This document shows, in pieces, positions 44,290 to 53,701 of a stretch of 64,000 bases of DNA; the stretch's first letter is position 1; every line of letters begins with the position of its first letter. The DNA is taken from the NCBI RefSeq assembly GCF_034931365.1, contig NZ_JAYGII010000010.1:1-64000 (forward strand), written 5' to 3'. Below the pieces are notes generated by a model that saw only the letters and a program-made list of their open reading frames with translations, was not told where the DNA came from and did no database searches. Source of the stretch: Natronospira elongata. GTDB lineage: Bacteria; Pseudomonadota; Gammaproteobacteria; Natronospirales; Natronospiraceae. A program made the translations under genes and the position numbers.

Positions 44290-45261
44290 TCACTCCGCGT
44301 AGAGTGAGATCACCGATTCTTCGTCGCTGATGCGACGCATGGTTTCCGCCATCAGCTCGGCAATGCCCAACTGACGAATCTTGTCACAGGCGGCGGCCTC
44401 GGCGTGCAGCGGAATGGTGTCGGTCACCACCAGCTCATCCAGCACCGAAGCGTTGATATTGTCCATGGCCTTGCCCGAAAGCACCGGATGGGCAATATAG
44501 GCCTTTACCTGGGCCGCACCCTTTTCCTTGAGTGCACCGGCGGCCTTGCACAGGGTGCCCGCGGTATCCACCAGGTCATCGACGATCACGCAGGACTTGC
44601 CGTCCACATCACCGATGATGTTCATGACCTGGGATTCGTTGGCCCGCGGTCGACGCTTGTCGATGATGGCCAAGTCGGAATCGCTCAGGCGCTTGGCAAA
44701 TGCCCGGGCCCGGTCGGCGCCACCCACATCGGGGGAGACCATGATCAGCTCCTGCCCCTTGGAGGCTGCCTCTTCCCGCAGCTTGCGCATGTCATCCAGA
44801 AGCACCGGCGAGGCATAGACATTGTCCACCGGGATATCGAAAAAGCCCTGAATCTGATCGGCATGCAGGTCCATGGTCAGGACCCGATCCACGCCCGCCG
44901 AGGTCAGCATATTGGCCACCAGCTTGGCGGAGATGGGCACCCGGGCCGCGCGTGGTCGGCGATCCTGCCGGGCATAGCCGAAATAGGGAATCACGGTGGT
45001 AATCCGCCCGGCCGAGGCCCGGTAGAGGGCATCCACCATCACCAGCAATTCCATCAGGTTCTCGTTGGAGGGCGGACAGGTGGACTGAACAATGAACACG
45101 TCACGACCACGGACGTTTTCGTTGATCTCCACGGCCACTTCGCCGTCACTGAATCGCGCCACCTTGGCCTTGCCCAAGGGCAGCTCCAAGCGTTCGGCGA
45201 TGCGCGCCGCCAGATCCGGCGTGGCATTGCCGGCAAAAACCATCATGTTAGATACCGACAC
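44290..45261 (-). CDS. prs: Ribose-phosphate pyrophosphokinase
   Basis: Makes PRPP from ribose 5-phosphate and ATP for nucleotide, histidine and tryptophan synthesis. The 323 residues include the flexible loop YARQDRRPRAARVP and the PRPP-binding motif CVIVDDLVDTAGTL. The start is GTG at 45261 with AAGGGGA upstream; an internal ATG at 45246 is an alternative. It lies downstream of tRNA-Gln, the conserved order. Confidence 0.97.
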   Translation of the reverse strand: MSVSNMMVFAGNATPDLAARIAERLELPLGKAKVARFSDGEVAVEINENVRGRDVFIVQSTCPPSNENLMELLVMVDALYRASAGRITTVIPYFGYARQDRRPRAARVPISAKLVANMLTSAGVDRVLTMDLHADQIQGFFDIPVDNVYASPVLLDDMRKLREEAASKGQELIMVSPDVGGADRARAFAKRLSDSDLAIIDKRRPRANESQVMNIIGDVDGKSCVIVDDLVDTAGTLCKAAGALKEKGAAQVKAYIAHPVLSGKAMDNINASVLDELVVTDTIPLHAEAAACDKIRQLGIAELMAETMRRISDEESVISLYAE

Positions 45262-45358
45262 CTGCTGTCCCCTTGCATGCTCAAGTGATGAGGAATCCGG
45301 ACGGGCGCCCCACTCCCGCCAGGCTCCGGGGCCTGGTCTGGGGCACTTACAGCGACAA

Positions 45359-45388
45359 AGCCCGGCCGTGCGTAAGCACGGCCGGGCT
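45359..45388 (-). terminator. Terminator after tRNA-Gln
   Basis: A perfect 13-bp GC-rich stem (AGCCCGGCCGTGC with GCACGGCCGGGCT) closes a 4-base loop. On the minus strand it is followed by TTTG, a short T tract, about 5 nt after the tRNA 3' end. It separates the tRNA transcript from prs. Confidence 0.7.
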
Positions 45389-45393
45389 GAATA

Positions 45394-45468
45394 TGGCTGG
45401 GGCGGCAGGATTCGAACCTGCGCATCACGGGATCAAAACCCGTTGCCTTACCGCTTGGCTACGCCCCA
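45394..45468 (-). tRNA. tRNA-Gln (anticodon TTG)
   Basis: A 75-nt cloverleaf with encoded CCA. The acceptor TGGGGCG pairs with CGCCCCA, the anticodon arm reads ACGGGTTTTGATCCCGT and the T arm contains GGTTCGAATCC. Located between ispE and prs as in many gammaproteobacteria. Confidence 0.96.
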
Positions 45469-45519
45469 ATCATCTTTTCCAGGTCAGCCGATGAACTCGG
45501 CAACCTGAATGAGCGCGGC

Positions 45520-45525
45520 ATTATA
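45520..45525 (-). promoter_or_regulatory. tRNA-Gln promoter -10 element
   Basis: A perfect TATAAT on the minus strand lies about 52 bp upstream of the tRNA. No strong -35 is evident at 17 bp (TACAAT at best). Confidence 0.5.
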
Positions 45526-45559
45526 GCAGCGACCTCGCCGCAATTGTACCCCGTCTGAC

Positions 45560-46429
45560 TCAGTCGGCCCCCAGGCGCTCCCGCAAGGGCGACTGATTGC
45601 AGGCTCGGGCGTAGAATCCCTGCCAGTTCTCGGGCAGATGCCGAAGCAATTCATTGGCCAGAGCAGCGTCGTCGAGGGCGAGAAACACACAGGCCCCCGT
45701 CCCGGTCAGACGGGGATTGCCATAGGGCGCCAGCCAGCGCAGGGCTTCCGCCACTGCCGGGTAGCGGGCCGCCACCACCGGCTGAAAATCATTGCGTCCG
45801 CCCTGTCGCAGATAATCCTGCAACTGGATGACCGCACTGTCCCGGATCAATTCCTCGGCATTGTAGATCTCGCCAGTGGACACGGCACAGTCAGGCTTGA
45901 CCACCAGAAAACAGGGTTCCGGCAGATCGGCCACGGCCGTCAGACGTTCGCCTCGCCCCTCGGCCCAGGCCGCTTGGCCGTGAACGAAAACAGGCACATC
46001 CGAGCCCAGGCCAAGGCCGATCTCGGCCAGCTCCTCCTCACTCAGTTTCAAGGACCACAATCGATTGAGGGCATGCAGGGTGGTGGCGGCATCCGAGCTG
46101 CCACCGCCCAATCCGCCCTGTGCGGGAATCCGCTTCTCAAGTTGAATATCCACGCCGGGCAGATCATCCCGGCCGACTCGACTGCGCAAGGCCTGGGCGG
46201 CTCGCATCACCAGGTTCTCGTCCACAGGCACCTCGGCCAGGTCACCACTGAGCTGCATTTCCCCATCGTCGCGCCGATGAAAAGTCAGTCGGTCGCCGAA
46301 GTCCAGAAACTGAAACAGGGTCTGGATGTCGTGATAGCCGTCATCCCGCCGACCCAGCACATGGATGAAAAGGTTCAGCTTGGCGGGTGCCGGCCAGGCT
46401 TGTGCATCCTCGTGGACCGGATCACTCAT
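45560..46429 (-). CDS. ispE: 4-diphosphocytidyl-2-C-methyl-D-erythritol kinase
   Basis: GHMP kinase of the MEP isoprenoid pathway. The 289 residues begin MSDPVHEDAQAWPAPAKLNL; the ATP loop is IPAQGGLGGGSSDAATTL (near residue 95), and GTGACVF lies near the C-terminus. The ATG at 46429 is chosen because the family starts just before PAKLNL; it overlaps the lolB end by eight bases, so translation is probably coupled. An open frame to 46528 lies inside lolB. Confidence 0.96.
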   Translation of the reverse strand: MSDPVHEDAQAWPAPAKLNLFIHVLGRRDDGYHDIQTLFQFLDFGDRLTFHRRDDGEMQLSGDLAEVPVDENLVMRAAQALRSRVGRDDLPGVDIQLEKRIPAQGGLGGGSSDAATTLHALNRLWSLKLSEEELAEIGLGLGSDVPVFVHGQAAWAEGRGERLTAVADLPEPCFLVVKPDCAVSTGEIYNAEELIRDSAVIQLQDYLRQGGRNDFQPVVAARYPAVAEALRWLAPYGNPRLTGTGACVFLALDDAALANELLRHLPENWQGFYARACNQSPLRERLGAD

Positions 46430-47135
46430 CGGGCTGGTCCTGCCCTGGAATGACTGCCCAAGCGCCCTGCTGAGAGTCCACACCGGCAAAGTCGGGCCCC
46501 CCGGTTCGATCGCCCAGAACCCATTCACTGACCCGCAGGCGCAGCGTCACCCCCTCGAGCTCGTTGTCCACCGTGATCCGCCCGGGCAGCGCCAAACCAT
46601 CCACCGTCTCATAGCGATCGTATTCAATGGTCCAGCCGCCCTGATGCAGCTCGCTCAATTGGCCGCCCCCATTCACTGCCAGGTAGGCCGGTTCCTCATC
46701 CGGATAGGGCAAGCCAATGATCCACCAGCGCAACATGCCCAAAGGCACCTGCCAGCCGGTCTGCAGGGCGAGCTCGCGCTCGGGCTCGGCGGTCTGCCAG
46801 GTCTCGCCCCGGCTGTTCTCAATCACCACCCAGCCGGGATCGCCCCGAACCCGGGTGGCGCCGATCCCGAAGGTACCGCGCAGACGAAAATCCATGTAAT
46901 CCACCCACTGGGACCATCTTAGGGAGGCACTCCAGGCATCATCAGGCGTGCGCAGGGCAACCCGACCATCCAGCGACCAGGCCTGCAGCATGGCGAGGTC
47001 ACGCTGGTGCGCCTCCCAGGCCATATAGTCCGGTGGCTCCTCCGGGGCGGGCGCAAAAGGGGCACAGGCGGCAACCATCAGCGCCAGTGCCAGCAGCCCC
47101 AGACCGCCCTTCAGTCTTTTTGCAATTGCTGCCAT
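46422..47135 (-). CDS. lolB: Outer-membrane lipoprotein receptor LolB
   Basis: Accepts lipoproteins from LolA and inserts them into the outer membrane. A lipoprotein signal with lipobox LMVAAC (near residue 24) precedes a beta-barrel-like fold with the WSLDGRVALRT motif. 237 residues. It overlaps the upstream TPR gene by 25 bp and the downstream ispE gene by 8 bp. Confidence 0.93.
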   Translation of the reverse strand: MAAIAKRLKGGLGLLALALMVAACAPFAPAPEEPPDYMAWEAHQRDLAMLQAWSLDGRVALRTPDDAWSASLRWSQWVDYMDFRLRGTFGIGATRVRGDPGWVVIENSRGETWQTAEPERELALQTGWQVPLGMLRWWIIGLPYPDEEPAYLAVNGGGQLSELHQGGWTIEYDRYETVDGLALPGRITVDNELEGVTLRLRVSEWVLGDRTGGPDFAGVDSQQGAWAVIPGQDQPDE

Positions 47136-48766
47136 GTCTTTTCCAGTATCTCCTCGTCGGGCCAGCGCTCGCGGGCCGTCTCATACAGGCTTCGCGCCTC
47201 TTCCCTCTGTCCCAGCGCCCACTTCACGGCTACCTTGTGGGCCGCGACCTCGGCGACCTGCAAGCGCTCCCAGGCCTGCTCCAGCCAGCGCGCCGCCGCC
47301 TGATGATTACCCAGGCGATACTCCACCCAGCCCTTGCTGTCGAGTATGGCGCCACTGTCCGGGCTACGCCTGAGTGCCTGTCGAATAAGACGACGGGCCT
47401 CACGCAAATCCCGGTCCTGATCGGCCAGGCTGTAGCCCAGGGCGTTCAGCACCAGCGGCTCCTCCGGCCAGAGACGATGGGCCTTGCGAAGCCATTCCAC
47501 CGCCACGGTCGAACCCGGCTCAGCCTCCAGGCGGCCCAGAGCGCAGCGATAGTGGGCATCGGCATCCCAGGCTCGGGCCGCCTGCGCCGCTTCGCACAGG
47601 GCAACACCCCGTGACTGCCAGCCCCGGGCCAACAGCAGGCTGCCGAGGGTAACGCGGAACTGGTGGCGATAGTCTCCCAACTGATAGCGACTCAGCTCAA
47701 TGCGTTCATCCGCCTCGCCCTCTCGACCCAGTTCCAGCAACAGGGCAATGGCCCGAGCGCGAGCCTCCACATGATCGTCGCCGGACAGCACCCGATCATA
47801 AAGCCGCAAGGCAGCTTCACGCTTGCCTGCCCGCTCATTCACCACGGCCATTCGAAACCAGGTTTCGCGAAGACGGAAACCGCGAGCCGCCAATCGCGAA
47901 AACCGTTCCAGGGCCTCCTCATACTGACCCTGCTCGCTCAGTACCAGGGCCAGGGCATAATCGAAGGCGGACAGTCCGGGGTTGTCCTCCAGGGCTCCGC
48001 GCAGCAGATCGGCAGCGGCGGGCAGATCCCCGGATTCCCACAGCAATGTCGCCATTTCCAGAATGGCGCCGGCATCCCGCCAATCCGCCAGGGCCAGCCA
48101 GGCCTCGGTCACCGCCGCCGCATCCCCCGCCTGGGCGCGGACACGACGCTTGAGCCACCAGGCCTCGGGGTCATCCGGGTCACGGACCAGGGCCCGCTGA
48201 CTCAGCCGTTGCGCATCCTCAAGGCGGTGAAGGCTCATGGCCATGCGCGCGCCCGCGAGCAGCGCGGGCGCACTGTCGTGTTCTCGCGAGAGGGGCTCCA
48301 TCAACTGCCAGGCACGCCAGCGCCGCGGCAGTGATTGCAACTCCCCGCCCAGATAGCGCCAGTCCGCTTCGCTCGCCTCTATTAGCCAGCGCCGAAAGGC
48401 GTCCCGGGCCTGGGCCAATTCCCCAGCCTGCAGGGCGGCCATACCCAGCGCCCAGTCCGCGGCTGGATTGTCCGGGTCCCGCGCCTTCCAGAGCTGGGCC
48501 ATTTCCAGAGCCTGTGGCCAGGCTTCGACGCGCAGGGCATAAGTGCTGGCTTCCCGGGTCAGGGCCAGTGAGGCACGGGGCTTGAGGGCACGGGCATAGA
48601 AATCCGACGCCAGCTCGGGCTCCCCCCGGGAACGGGCGATCTCGGCCAGCAGGATGTGTTCGCTCTGGGCAGCCTGCTCATCTTCCCGCTCGGGCGTCAT
48701 GCCGGCACACGCTGCCAGCCAGAGCAAGGCAAGCAGGAGGACTGATGTATAATGATTTTTTGTCAT
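47111..48766 (-). CDS. TPR-repeat lipoprotein
   Basis: An envelope protein of 551 residues with a lipobox (LWLAAC near residue 18) and at least ten tetratricopeptide repeats. Such a gene commonly precedes lolB in gammaproteobacteria; its role is not established, though a scaffold in outer-membrane assembly is plausible. The ATG at 48766 (GGGAG just upstream) is preferred over a TTG at 48784. It is divergent from hemA. Confidence 0.88.
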   Translation of the reverse strand: MTKNHYTSVLLLALLWLAACAGMTPEREDEQAAQSEHILLAEIARSRGEPELASDFYARALKPRASLALTREASTYALRVEAWPQALEMAQLWKARDPDNPAADWALGMAALQAGELAQARDAFRRWLIEASEADWRYLGGELQSLPRRWRAWQLMEPLSREHDSAPALLAGARMAMSLHRLEDAQRLSQRALVRDPDDPEAWWLKRRVRAQAGDAAAVTEAWLALADWRDAGAILEMATLLWESGDLPAAADLLRGALEDNPGLSAFDYALALVLSEQGQYEEALERFSRLAARGFRLRETWFRMAVVNERAGKREAALRLYDRVLSGDDHVEARARAIALLLELGREGEADERIELSRYQLGDYRHQFRVTLGSLLLARGWQSRGVALCEAAQAARAWDADAHYRCALGRLEAEPGSTVAVEWLRKAHRLWPEEPLVLNALGYSLADQDRDLREARRLIRQALRRSPDSGAILDSKGWVEYRLGNHQAAARWLEQAWERLQVAEVAAHKVAVKWALGQREEARSLYETARERWPDEEILEKTWQQLQKD

Positions 48767-48877
48767 GACTCCCGGCTTAGCCAATGAGCATTGTTCTTCG
48801 GCCGACCACGGCCGTCGACTCAGGTTCCTGTCGGGGTCTGTTCACCAATCCAGCCAGCATCCCTAACGCCACCCTAC

Positions 48878-50149
48878 ATGCCGCTGATCGCCCTAGGAAT
48901 AAACCATAACACGGCCCCGCTGGAACTCAGGGAGCAACTGAGTTTTTCCGGCGACGAGCTGTGCGCGGCCCTGCGTGACCTGGAATCCCTGCCCGGGGTC
49001 CGGGAAGTGGCCGTGCTGTCCACCTGCAACCGCACCGAAATCTACGGCAGCCTGGACGAGGACGGTGAGACGGCCCTGCGGCAATGGCTCAATCATCACC
49101 CGAACACAGATCAGGAGGCCATCCAGCGCGCGGTCTATGAGTTCGTCGACGAGGAGGCGGTGCGACATGCCATGCGCGTCGCCTGCGGGCTGGACTCCAT
49201 GGTGCTGGGCGAGCCCCAGATCCTCGGGCAAATGAAACAGGCCTACGAAGCCGCCCTGGAGGCCGGCACCGCCAAGCGCGTGCTGCACCAGCTCTTTCAG
49301 GGCAGTTTCTCGGTGGCCAAACAGGTCCGCACCGATACCGGCATTGGCCAGAACCCGGTCTCGGTTGCTTATGCCGCCGTGGATCTGGCCCGCCAGATCT
49401 TCGCCGAATTCGAGAACCACACCGCCCTGCTGCTGGGTGCCGGCGAGACCATCGAACTGGCCGCCCAGCACCTCAACCGCCGTGGCATCGGCCGCATGAT
49501 CATCGCCAACCGCAGCGTGGACCGGGCCCATCGGCTTGCGGATGAGGTCAAGGCCCAGGCCAGCAGCCTGGACCGGCTGCCGATCCATCTGGTGGAGGCA
49601 GACATCATCATCGCCTCCACCGCTAGTCGCGAGCCCATCCTCACCCGGGAGATGGTCAAGACCGCCTTCCGTCAGCGCCGCCACAAGCCGGTGCTGATGG
49701 TGGACATCGCCGTGCCCCGCGACATTGAGGCGTCGGTGGCAGATCTCAGTGATGTCTTCCTGTATACCATCGATGATCTGCAGCAGACCATTCGCGAAAA
49801 CCTGGCCTCGCGGGAACAGGCGGCCGCACGCGCCCTGGAAATCGTCGATGCCAGGGCCAGCCATCTGGCCGCCACCCTCAGTAGTCTGGACGCGGTCCCG
49901 GCCATCCGCCGACTGCGCGAGCGGGCCTTCGATCAGCGCGAACAAACCCTGCGTCAGGCGCAGCGCATGCTGGCCGCCGGACGCCGGCCCGAGGATGTTC
50001 TCGAATACATGGCCCATACCCTGACCAATCGCCTGCTTCACGAACCCACCGTGGCCTTGAGGGAGGCGGGGGAACAGGGAGACCGGGACACCCTGGACAC
50101 GGCAAGACAGTTATTCGACCTGGGCGAGGGAGACGAGAAAGAAGAATGA
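48878..50149 (+). CDS. hemA: Glutamyl-tRNA reductase
   Basis: First enzyme of C5-pathway haem synthesis, reducing glutamyl-tRNA to glutamate-1-semialdehyde. The 423 residues include the catalytic cysteine in STCNRTEIY (near residue 49), the HemA signature region, the NADPH-binding GAGETIEL and a C-terminal dimerisation domain. The ATG at 48878 matches the family N-terminus (LIALGINHNTAP). No strong ribosome binding site is seen. It overlaps prfA by four bases. Confidence 0.97.
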   Translation: MPLIALGINHNTAPLELREQLSFSGDELCAALRDLESLPGVREVAVLSTCNRTEIYGSLDEDGETALRQWLNHHPNTDQEAIQRAVYEFVDEEAVRHAMRVACGLDSMVLGEPQILGQMKQAYEAALEAGTAKRVLHQLFQGSFSVAKQVRTDTGIGQNPVSVAYAAVDLARQIFAEFENHTALLLGAGETIELAAQHLNRRGIGRMIIANRSVDRAHRLADEVKAQASSLDRLPIHLVEADIIIASTASREPILTREMVKTAFRQRRHKPVLMVDIAVPRDIEASVADLSDVFLYTIDDLQQTIRENLASREQAAARALEIVDARASHLAATLSSLDAVPAIRRLRERAFDQREQTLRQAQRMLAAGRRPEDVLEYMAHTLTNRLLHEPTVALREAGEQGDRDTLDTARQLFDLGEGDEKEE

Positions 50150-51228
50150 AGGACAATATCCGCCACAAGCTCGAACAACTGGAAGAGCGATTCCAGGAAC
50201 TGGCCGGCCTGATGGCCGAACCGGATGCGGCCAGCAACCCGGATGATTTCCGTCGCCTGTCGCAGGAATATGCCCGACTGGAGCCGGTGATGACGGCCTT
50301 CCGCCAATACCGCCAGCAGGAAGCGGATCTGGCCGACGCCCGGGAAATGGCCGCCGACCCGGACCCGGCGGTGCGGGAAATGGGCGCCGAGGAGCTGGCC
50401 GCGGGGGAGTCGGAGCAGACGCGACTGGAAGAGGAATTGCTGTCATTGATGGTCCCGCGCGACCCCCACGACGACAGCAATCTGTTCCTGGAAATCCGCG
50501 CCGGCACCGGCGGCGACGAAGCCGCCCTGTTCGCCGGCGACCTGTTCCGGATGTACTGCCGCTATGCCGAAACCAAGGGCTGGACGGTGGAGATCCTGAG
50601 CGAAAGCCCGGGTGAAGTCGGCGGCTACCGGGAAATCATCAGCCGGGTGGTGGGGAGCGAGGCCTATGCCCATCTCAAGTTCGAGTCCGGCGCCCACCGG
50701 GTCCAGCGGGTCCCCAAGACCGAATCCCAGGGCCGGATCCACACCTCCGCCTGTACCGTGGCGGTAATCCCGGAAATCGAAGTGGACACCAGCGTGGAAA
50801 TCAACAGCAATGACCTGCGGGTGGACACCTTCCGGGCCGCCGGGGCCGGTGGCCAGCACGTCAACAAGACCGACTCCGCGGTCCGGATCACCCACTTGCC
50901 CAGCGGCATCGTGGTGGAATGCCAGGACGAACGCTCCCAGCACAAGAACCGGGCCCGCGCCCTATCCCTGCTGAAAGCCAAACTGGAAGCCGCCCGGGAA
51001 CAGGAACAGCGCCAGAGCGAATCCGAAACCCGGCGCAAGCTCGTCGGCAGCGGCGACCGCTCCGAACGCATCCGCACCTACAACTTCCCCCAGGGCCGCG
51101 TCACCGACCACCGCATCAACCTCACCCTCCACCAGCTCGACGGCATTCTCGAAGGCGAGCTGGATCCGGTTCTGGAGGCCTTGATGCAGGAAGATCACGC
51201 GGACCGGCTGGCGGAGATGACTGGGTAG
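50146..51228 (+). CDS. prfA: Peptide chain release factor 1
   Basis: Terminates translation at UAA and UAG. The 360 residues contain the GGQ motif in AGGQHVNKTDSAVRI (near residue 235) that catalyses hydrolysis, preceded by the domain with SQGRIHTSACTV. ATGA overlap with hemA. In many relatives prmC follows directly; here it lies 4 kb away with a divergent block between. Confidence 0.98.
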   Translation: MKDNIRHKLEQLEERFQELAGLMAEPDAASNPDDFRRLSQEYARLEPVMTAFRQYRQQEADLADAREMAADPDPAVREMGAEELAAGESEQTRLEEELLSLMVPRDPHDDSNLFLEIRAGTGGDEAALFAGDLFRMYCRYAETKGWTVEILSESPGEVGGYREIISRVVGSEAYAHLKFESGAHRVQRVPKTESQGRIHTSACTVAVIPEIEVDTSVEINSNDLRVDTFRAAGAGGQHVNKTDSAVRITHLPSGIVVECQDERSQHKNRARALSLLKAKLEAAREQEQRQSESETRRKLVGSGDRSERIRTYNFPQGRVTDHRINLTLHQLDGILEGELDPVLEALMQEDHADRLAEMTG

Positions 51229-51396
51229 AGCGGCGAGCTGGCCGCGCCGGCTGCGAGGCCTACTGTTTCCTGCAGAGCCTCGCGTATTCAAGCCACACGC
51301 AATCCACGGCGTTTCCGAAGCGGCACGGCATTGTCGCGTGCAAGGCCAGCTCGCTGCTCGAAGCTCGGAGCTCGCCGCTCCCTAATCCCTCCTAAA
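51226..51396. repeat. Inverted heptamer repeat region after prfA
   Basis: The right arm (about 51342-51385) is a run of degenerate heptamers of the form GCTCGNN (gctcgct, gctcgaa, gctcgga, gctcgcc, gctccct). The left arm (51227-51244) is its reverse complement. Between the arms a 7-bp stem (GCGAGGC with GCCTCGC) and a CACGC/GCGTG pair can form. The array ends at the stop of the converging oxygenase gene. Confidence 0.6.
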
Positions 51397-51966
51397 CCAC
51401 CCCACCAAGGACAATCTATCCCGCTGGGTGGTGATGACTTCGTGGGGCAGGCTGTCGCTCAGGAAAATGACCAGGCGGCCGGGGGCGGGGAAGATGTCCA
51501 CCGGGTCGGCGGCATCAGGGTAGAGGCGGAGCTGGCCGCCGTATTCGGAGCGCCAGCGGGGATTGAGGTAGAAGACGGTGGAGACGACGCGGGCGTCGTC
51601 GTCTCGGAAGCGGTCAATGTGGCGGCCGTAGCGGGCGCCGGGGGGATAGAGCGCGTAGTGGCCTTCCCAGCCGCGAATGCCCAGATAAAGCTCGCGGTTG
51701 AGGGTCTCGCGCAGGGCCGAGAGTTGCTCGAACCAGACCGCCTCGCTGCCCCGTGCCCGGCTGGGGTCGAGCCAGCAGAGTCGGTCGCCGCGGATGGCCT
51801 TGACCCGGGCACGGCCGGCGGCACGGCCCACGGCGGCATCACGGAAACTGCCGCGCTTCTGACGCCGGTAGAGGGTCCGGCGCAGACGGGCAACCGTCTC
51901 CGCCGGGAGAAAGTCATCGATGACGCCCCAGCCGGGACCGGCCAGGGCGTCCACCAGCGACTTCAT
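51382..51966 (-). CDS. Prolyl-hydroxylase-like 2-oxoglutarate/Fe(II) oxygenase
   Basis: A 194-residue dioxygenase with the iron motif HIDRF (near residue 117), the distal His in LPHEV (near 174) and the cosubstrate Arg in RLSLVGWF. The pattern resembles the PHD/EGL-9-like bacterial enzymes, one of which hydroxylates EF-Tu in Pseudomonas; the substrate here is unknown. It lies 14 bp after the SseB-like gene and is convergent with prfA. Confidence 0.87.
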   Translation of the reverse strand: MKSLVDALAGPGWGVIDDFLPAETVARLRRTLYRRQKRGSFRDAAVGRAAGRARVKAIRGDRLCWLDPSRARGSEAVWFEQLSALRETLNRELYLGIRGWEGHYALYPPGARYGRHIDRFRDDDARVVSTVFYLNPRWRSEYGGQLRLYPDAADPVDIFPAPGRLVIFLSDSLPHEVITTQRDRLSLVGWFRRD

Positions 51967-51980
51967 GGGCGCCAGCCCGC

Positions 51981-52478
51981 TCAGTGGCTTTGCGGCTCGC
52001 TACCGCCCTGGCCTTCATCGGCTTCCGGCGCGGGAATGTTCTGCAGCCAGCCCTGGCCGAACTCGCGCTTGAGAGAGCGCACACCCTTGGCGGTCACCTG
52101 AATGCCAACGGTCAATCCCGGGTTGATCACCAGGCCCATGTCATCGCGCATATTGTCCAGCAGGATGGGGGCCGGGAATCGCGTGGGATGCTCGAAACCC
52201 TCCTGCTTGCGGCAGAAGTCCTCGGTGCGTTCCTCGGCGGTGAACACGGTCAGCAACTGGCCGCCTTCCTTGTCCGTGACCATCAGGCCCTGGACGTCGT
52301 TAAGGCGGTCGCCCGGCTGGACCGGCTGGTTCATGACCATGTACAGCGGCGAGCGCAACAGGCACTGGAAGATGGTGCCCAGGGAGACCTTGCCGTCACG
52401 GCCGGCCTGAATCAGGAATTCCAGTTCATTGCGGGCTTCAAAATCCTCCTGCCCGGCTGCCTTTTCTTGCTCCGACAT
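51981..52478 (-). CDS. SseB-like protein
   Basis: A 165-residue cytosolic protein with the SseB N-terminal domain pattern (about residues 12-100: NELEFLIQAG, SPLYMVMNQPVQ, LLTVFTAEERTEDF). SseB-domain proteins have varied or unknown functions, often linked to type III secretion or stress. The ATG at 52478 has AGGGGAG upstream. It is located 40 bp after the cystathionine gamma-lyase/synthase gene. Confidence 0.75.
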   Translation of the reverse strand: MSEQEKAAGQEDFEARNELEFLIQAGRDGKVSLGTIFQCLLRSPLYMVMNQPVQPGDRLNDVQGLMVTDKEGGQLLTVFTAEERTEDFCRKQEGFEHPTRFPAPILLDNMRDDMGLVINPGLTVGIQVTAKGVRSLKREFGQGWLQNIPAPEADEGQGGSEPQSH

Positions 52479-52518
52479 TATCTCTTGCTCCCCTAAATGA
52501 AAGTGAGATTTAAACGCC

Positions 52519-53691
52519 CTACGCCTTGATCGCCGACAGGGCATGTTCCAGGTCGGCCTTGAGGTCGTCCAGATCCTCAATACCCACCGAAAGACGAATC
52601 AGGGTATCGCTGATACCCAGTGCCTCGCGCTTGTCCCGGGGGACGGAGGCGTGGGTCATGATGGCCGGGTGCTCGATCAGACTTTCCACCCCGCCCAGGC
52701 TCTCGGCCAGGGAAAACAGCTCGGTATTTTCCAGAAAGCTGCGCGCCTGATCCAGGCCGCCCTTGAGCCAGATGGTAATCATGCCGCCAAAGCCCTTCAT
52801 CTGACGCCGGGCCAGTTCGTGCTGGGGATGGCTCTCCAACCCCGGATAGGCGACCTTTTCCACCTCCGGCCGGGCTTCCAGCCACTGGGCCAGTTCCAGC
52901 GCACTCTGGCAGTGGCGTTCCATGCGCAGGGCCAGGGTCTTGAGCCCGCGCAGGGCGAGGAAGCTGTCAAAGGGGCCACTGACGGCACCCACGGAGTTCT
53001 GCAGGTAGGCCAGCTGATCGGCCAGATCCTGGTTATCGCCCACCACGACCACACCCCCGACCATGTCGGAATGACCGTTGAGATACTTTGTGGCCGAGTG
53101 CATCACCATGTCGAAACCCTGGGTCAGCGGCTGCTGTACACAGGGCGTGGCGAAGGTGTTGTCGGCGACAGTCAGCAGCTTGTGGCGACGACCGATCTCC
53201 GCGATGGCCTCCAGGTCCACCAGCTTGAGCACCGGATTGGTGGGGGTCTCCACCCAGATCATGCGGGTCTCGGGACGAATGGCGGCTTCCACTGCGGATG
53301 GATCGCGCATGTCCACAAAGCTGAAATCCAGATTGGCGGAGCGCTTGCGGACGTTCTCGAACAGGCGATAGGTACCGCCGTAGAGATCGTCCATGCAGAT
53401 CACATGGCTGCCCGCGTCCAGAAGCTCCAGGATGGTGCCGGTGGCCGCCATGCCCGAGGCAAAGGCGAAGCCGTGGCTGCCTTCCTCCAGATCGGCCACG
53501 CAGGCCTCATAGGCGCTGCGGGTGGGGTTCTGGGTACGGGAGTACTCATAGCCCTGGTGCTCCCCCGGGCTGGACTGCACGTAGGTGGAGCTGGCGTAGA
53601 TGGGGGTCATGATGGCGCCGGTGCTGGGATCCGGCCGCTGACCGGCATGGATTCCCCGCGTGGCCAGACCGTGACGCTTCTTGTCCGACAT
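52519..53691 (-). CDS. Cystathionine gamma-lyase/gamma-synthase family enzyme
   Basis: PLP enzyme of the Cys/Met metabolism family. The 390 residues include YSRTQNPTR and the PLP lysine in HSATKYLNGHSD (near residue 203). Lyase and synthase cannot be separated by motif alone, but adjacency (10 bp) to a CBS-type beta-synthase supports a reverse-transsulfuration gamma-lyase, converting cystathionine to cysteine. The ATG at 53691 has AAGGAAAG upstream. Confidence 0.93.
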   Translation of the reverse strand: MSDKKRHGLATRGIHAGQRPDPSTGAIMTPIYASSTYVQSSPGEHQGYEYSRTQNPTRSAYEACVADLEEGSHGFAFASGMAATGTILELLDAGSHVICMDDLYGGTYRLFENVRKRSANLDFSFVDMRDPSAVEAAIRPETRMIWVETPTNPVLKLVDLEAIAEIGRRHKLLTVADNTFATPCVQQPLTQGFDMVMHSATKYLNGHSDMVGGVVVVGDNQDLADQLAYLQNSVGAVSGPFDSFLALRGLKTLALRMERHCQSALELAQWLEARPEVEKVAYPGLESHPQHELARRQMKGFGGMITIWLKGGLDQARSFLENTELFSLAESLGGVESLIEHPAIMTHASVPRDKREALGISDTLIRLSVGIEDLDDLKADLEHALSAIKA

Positions 53692-53701
53692 ATCGCTTTC
53701 C

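Noticed and set aside
48878..51228. Mobile element or integrase near the tRNA genes
   Set aside because: No integrase, transposase or attachment-site duplication is visible anywhere in the window.
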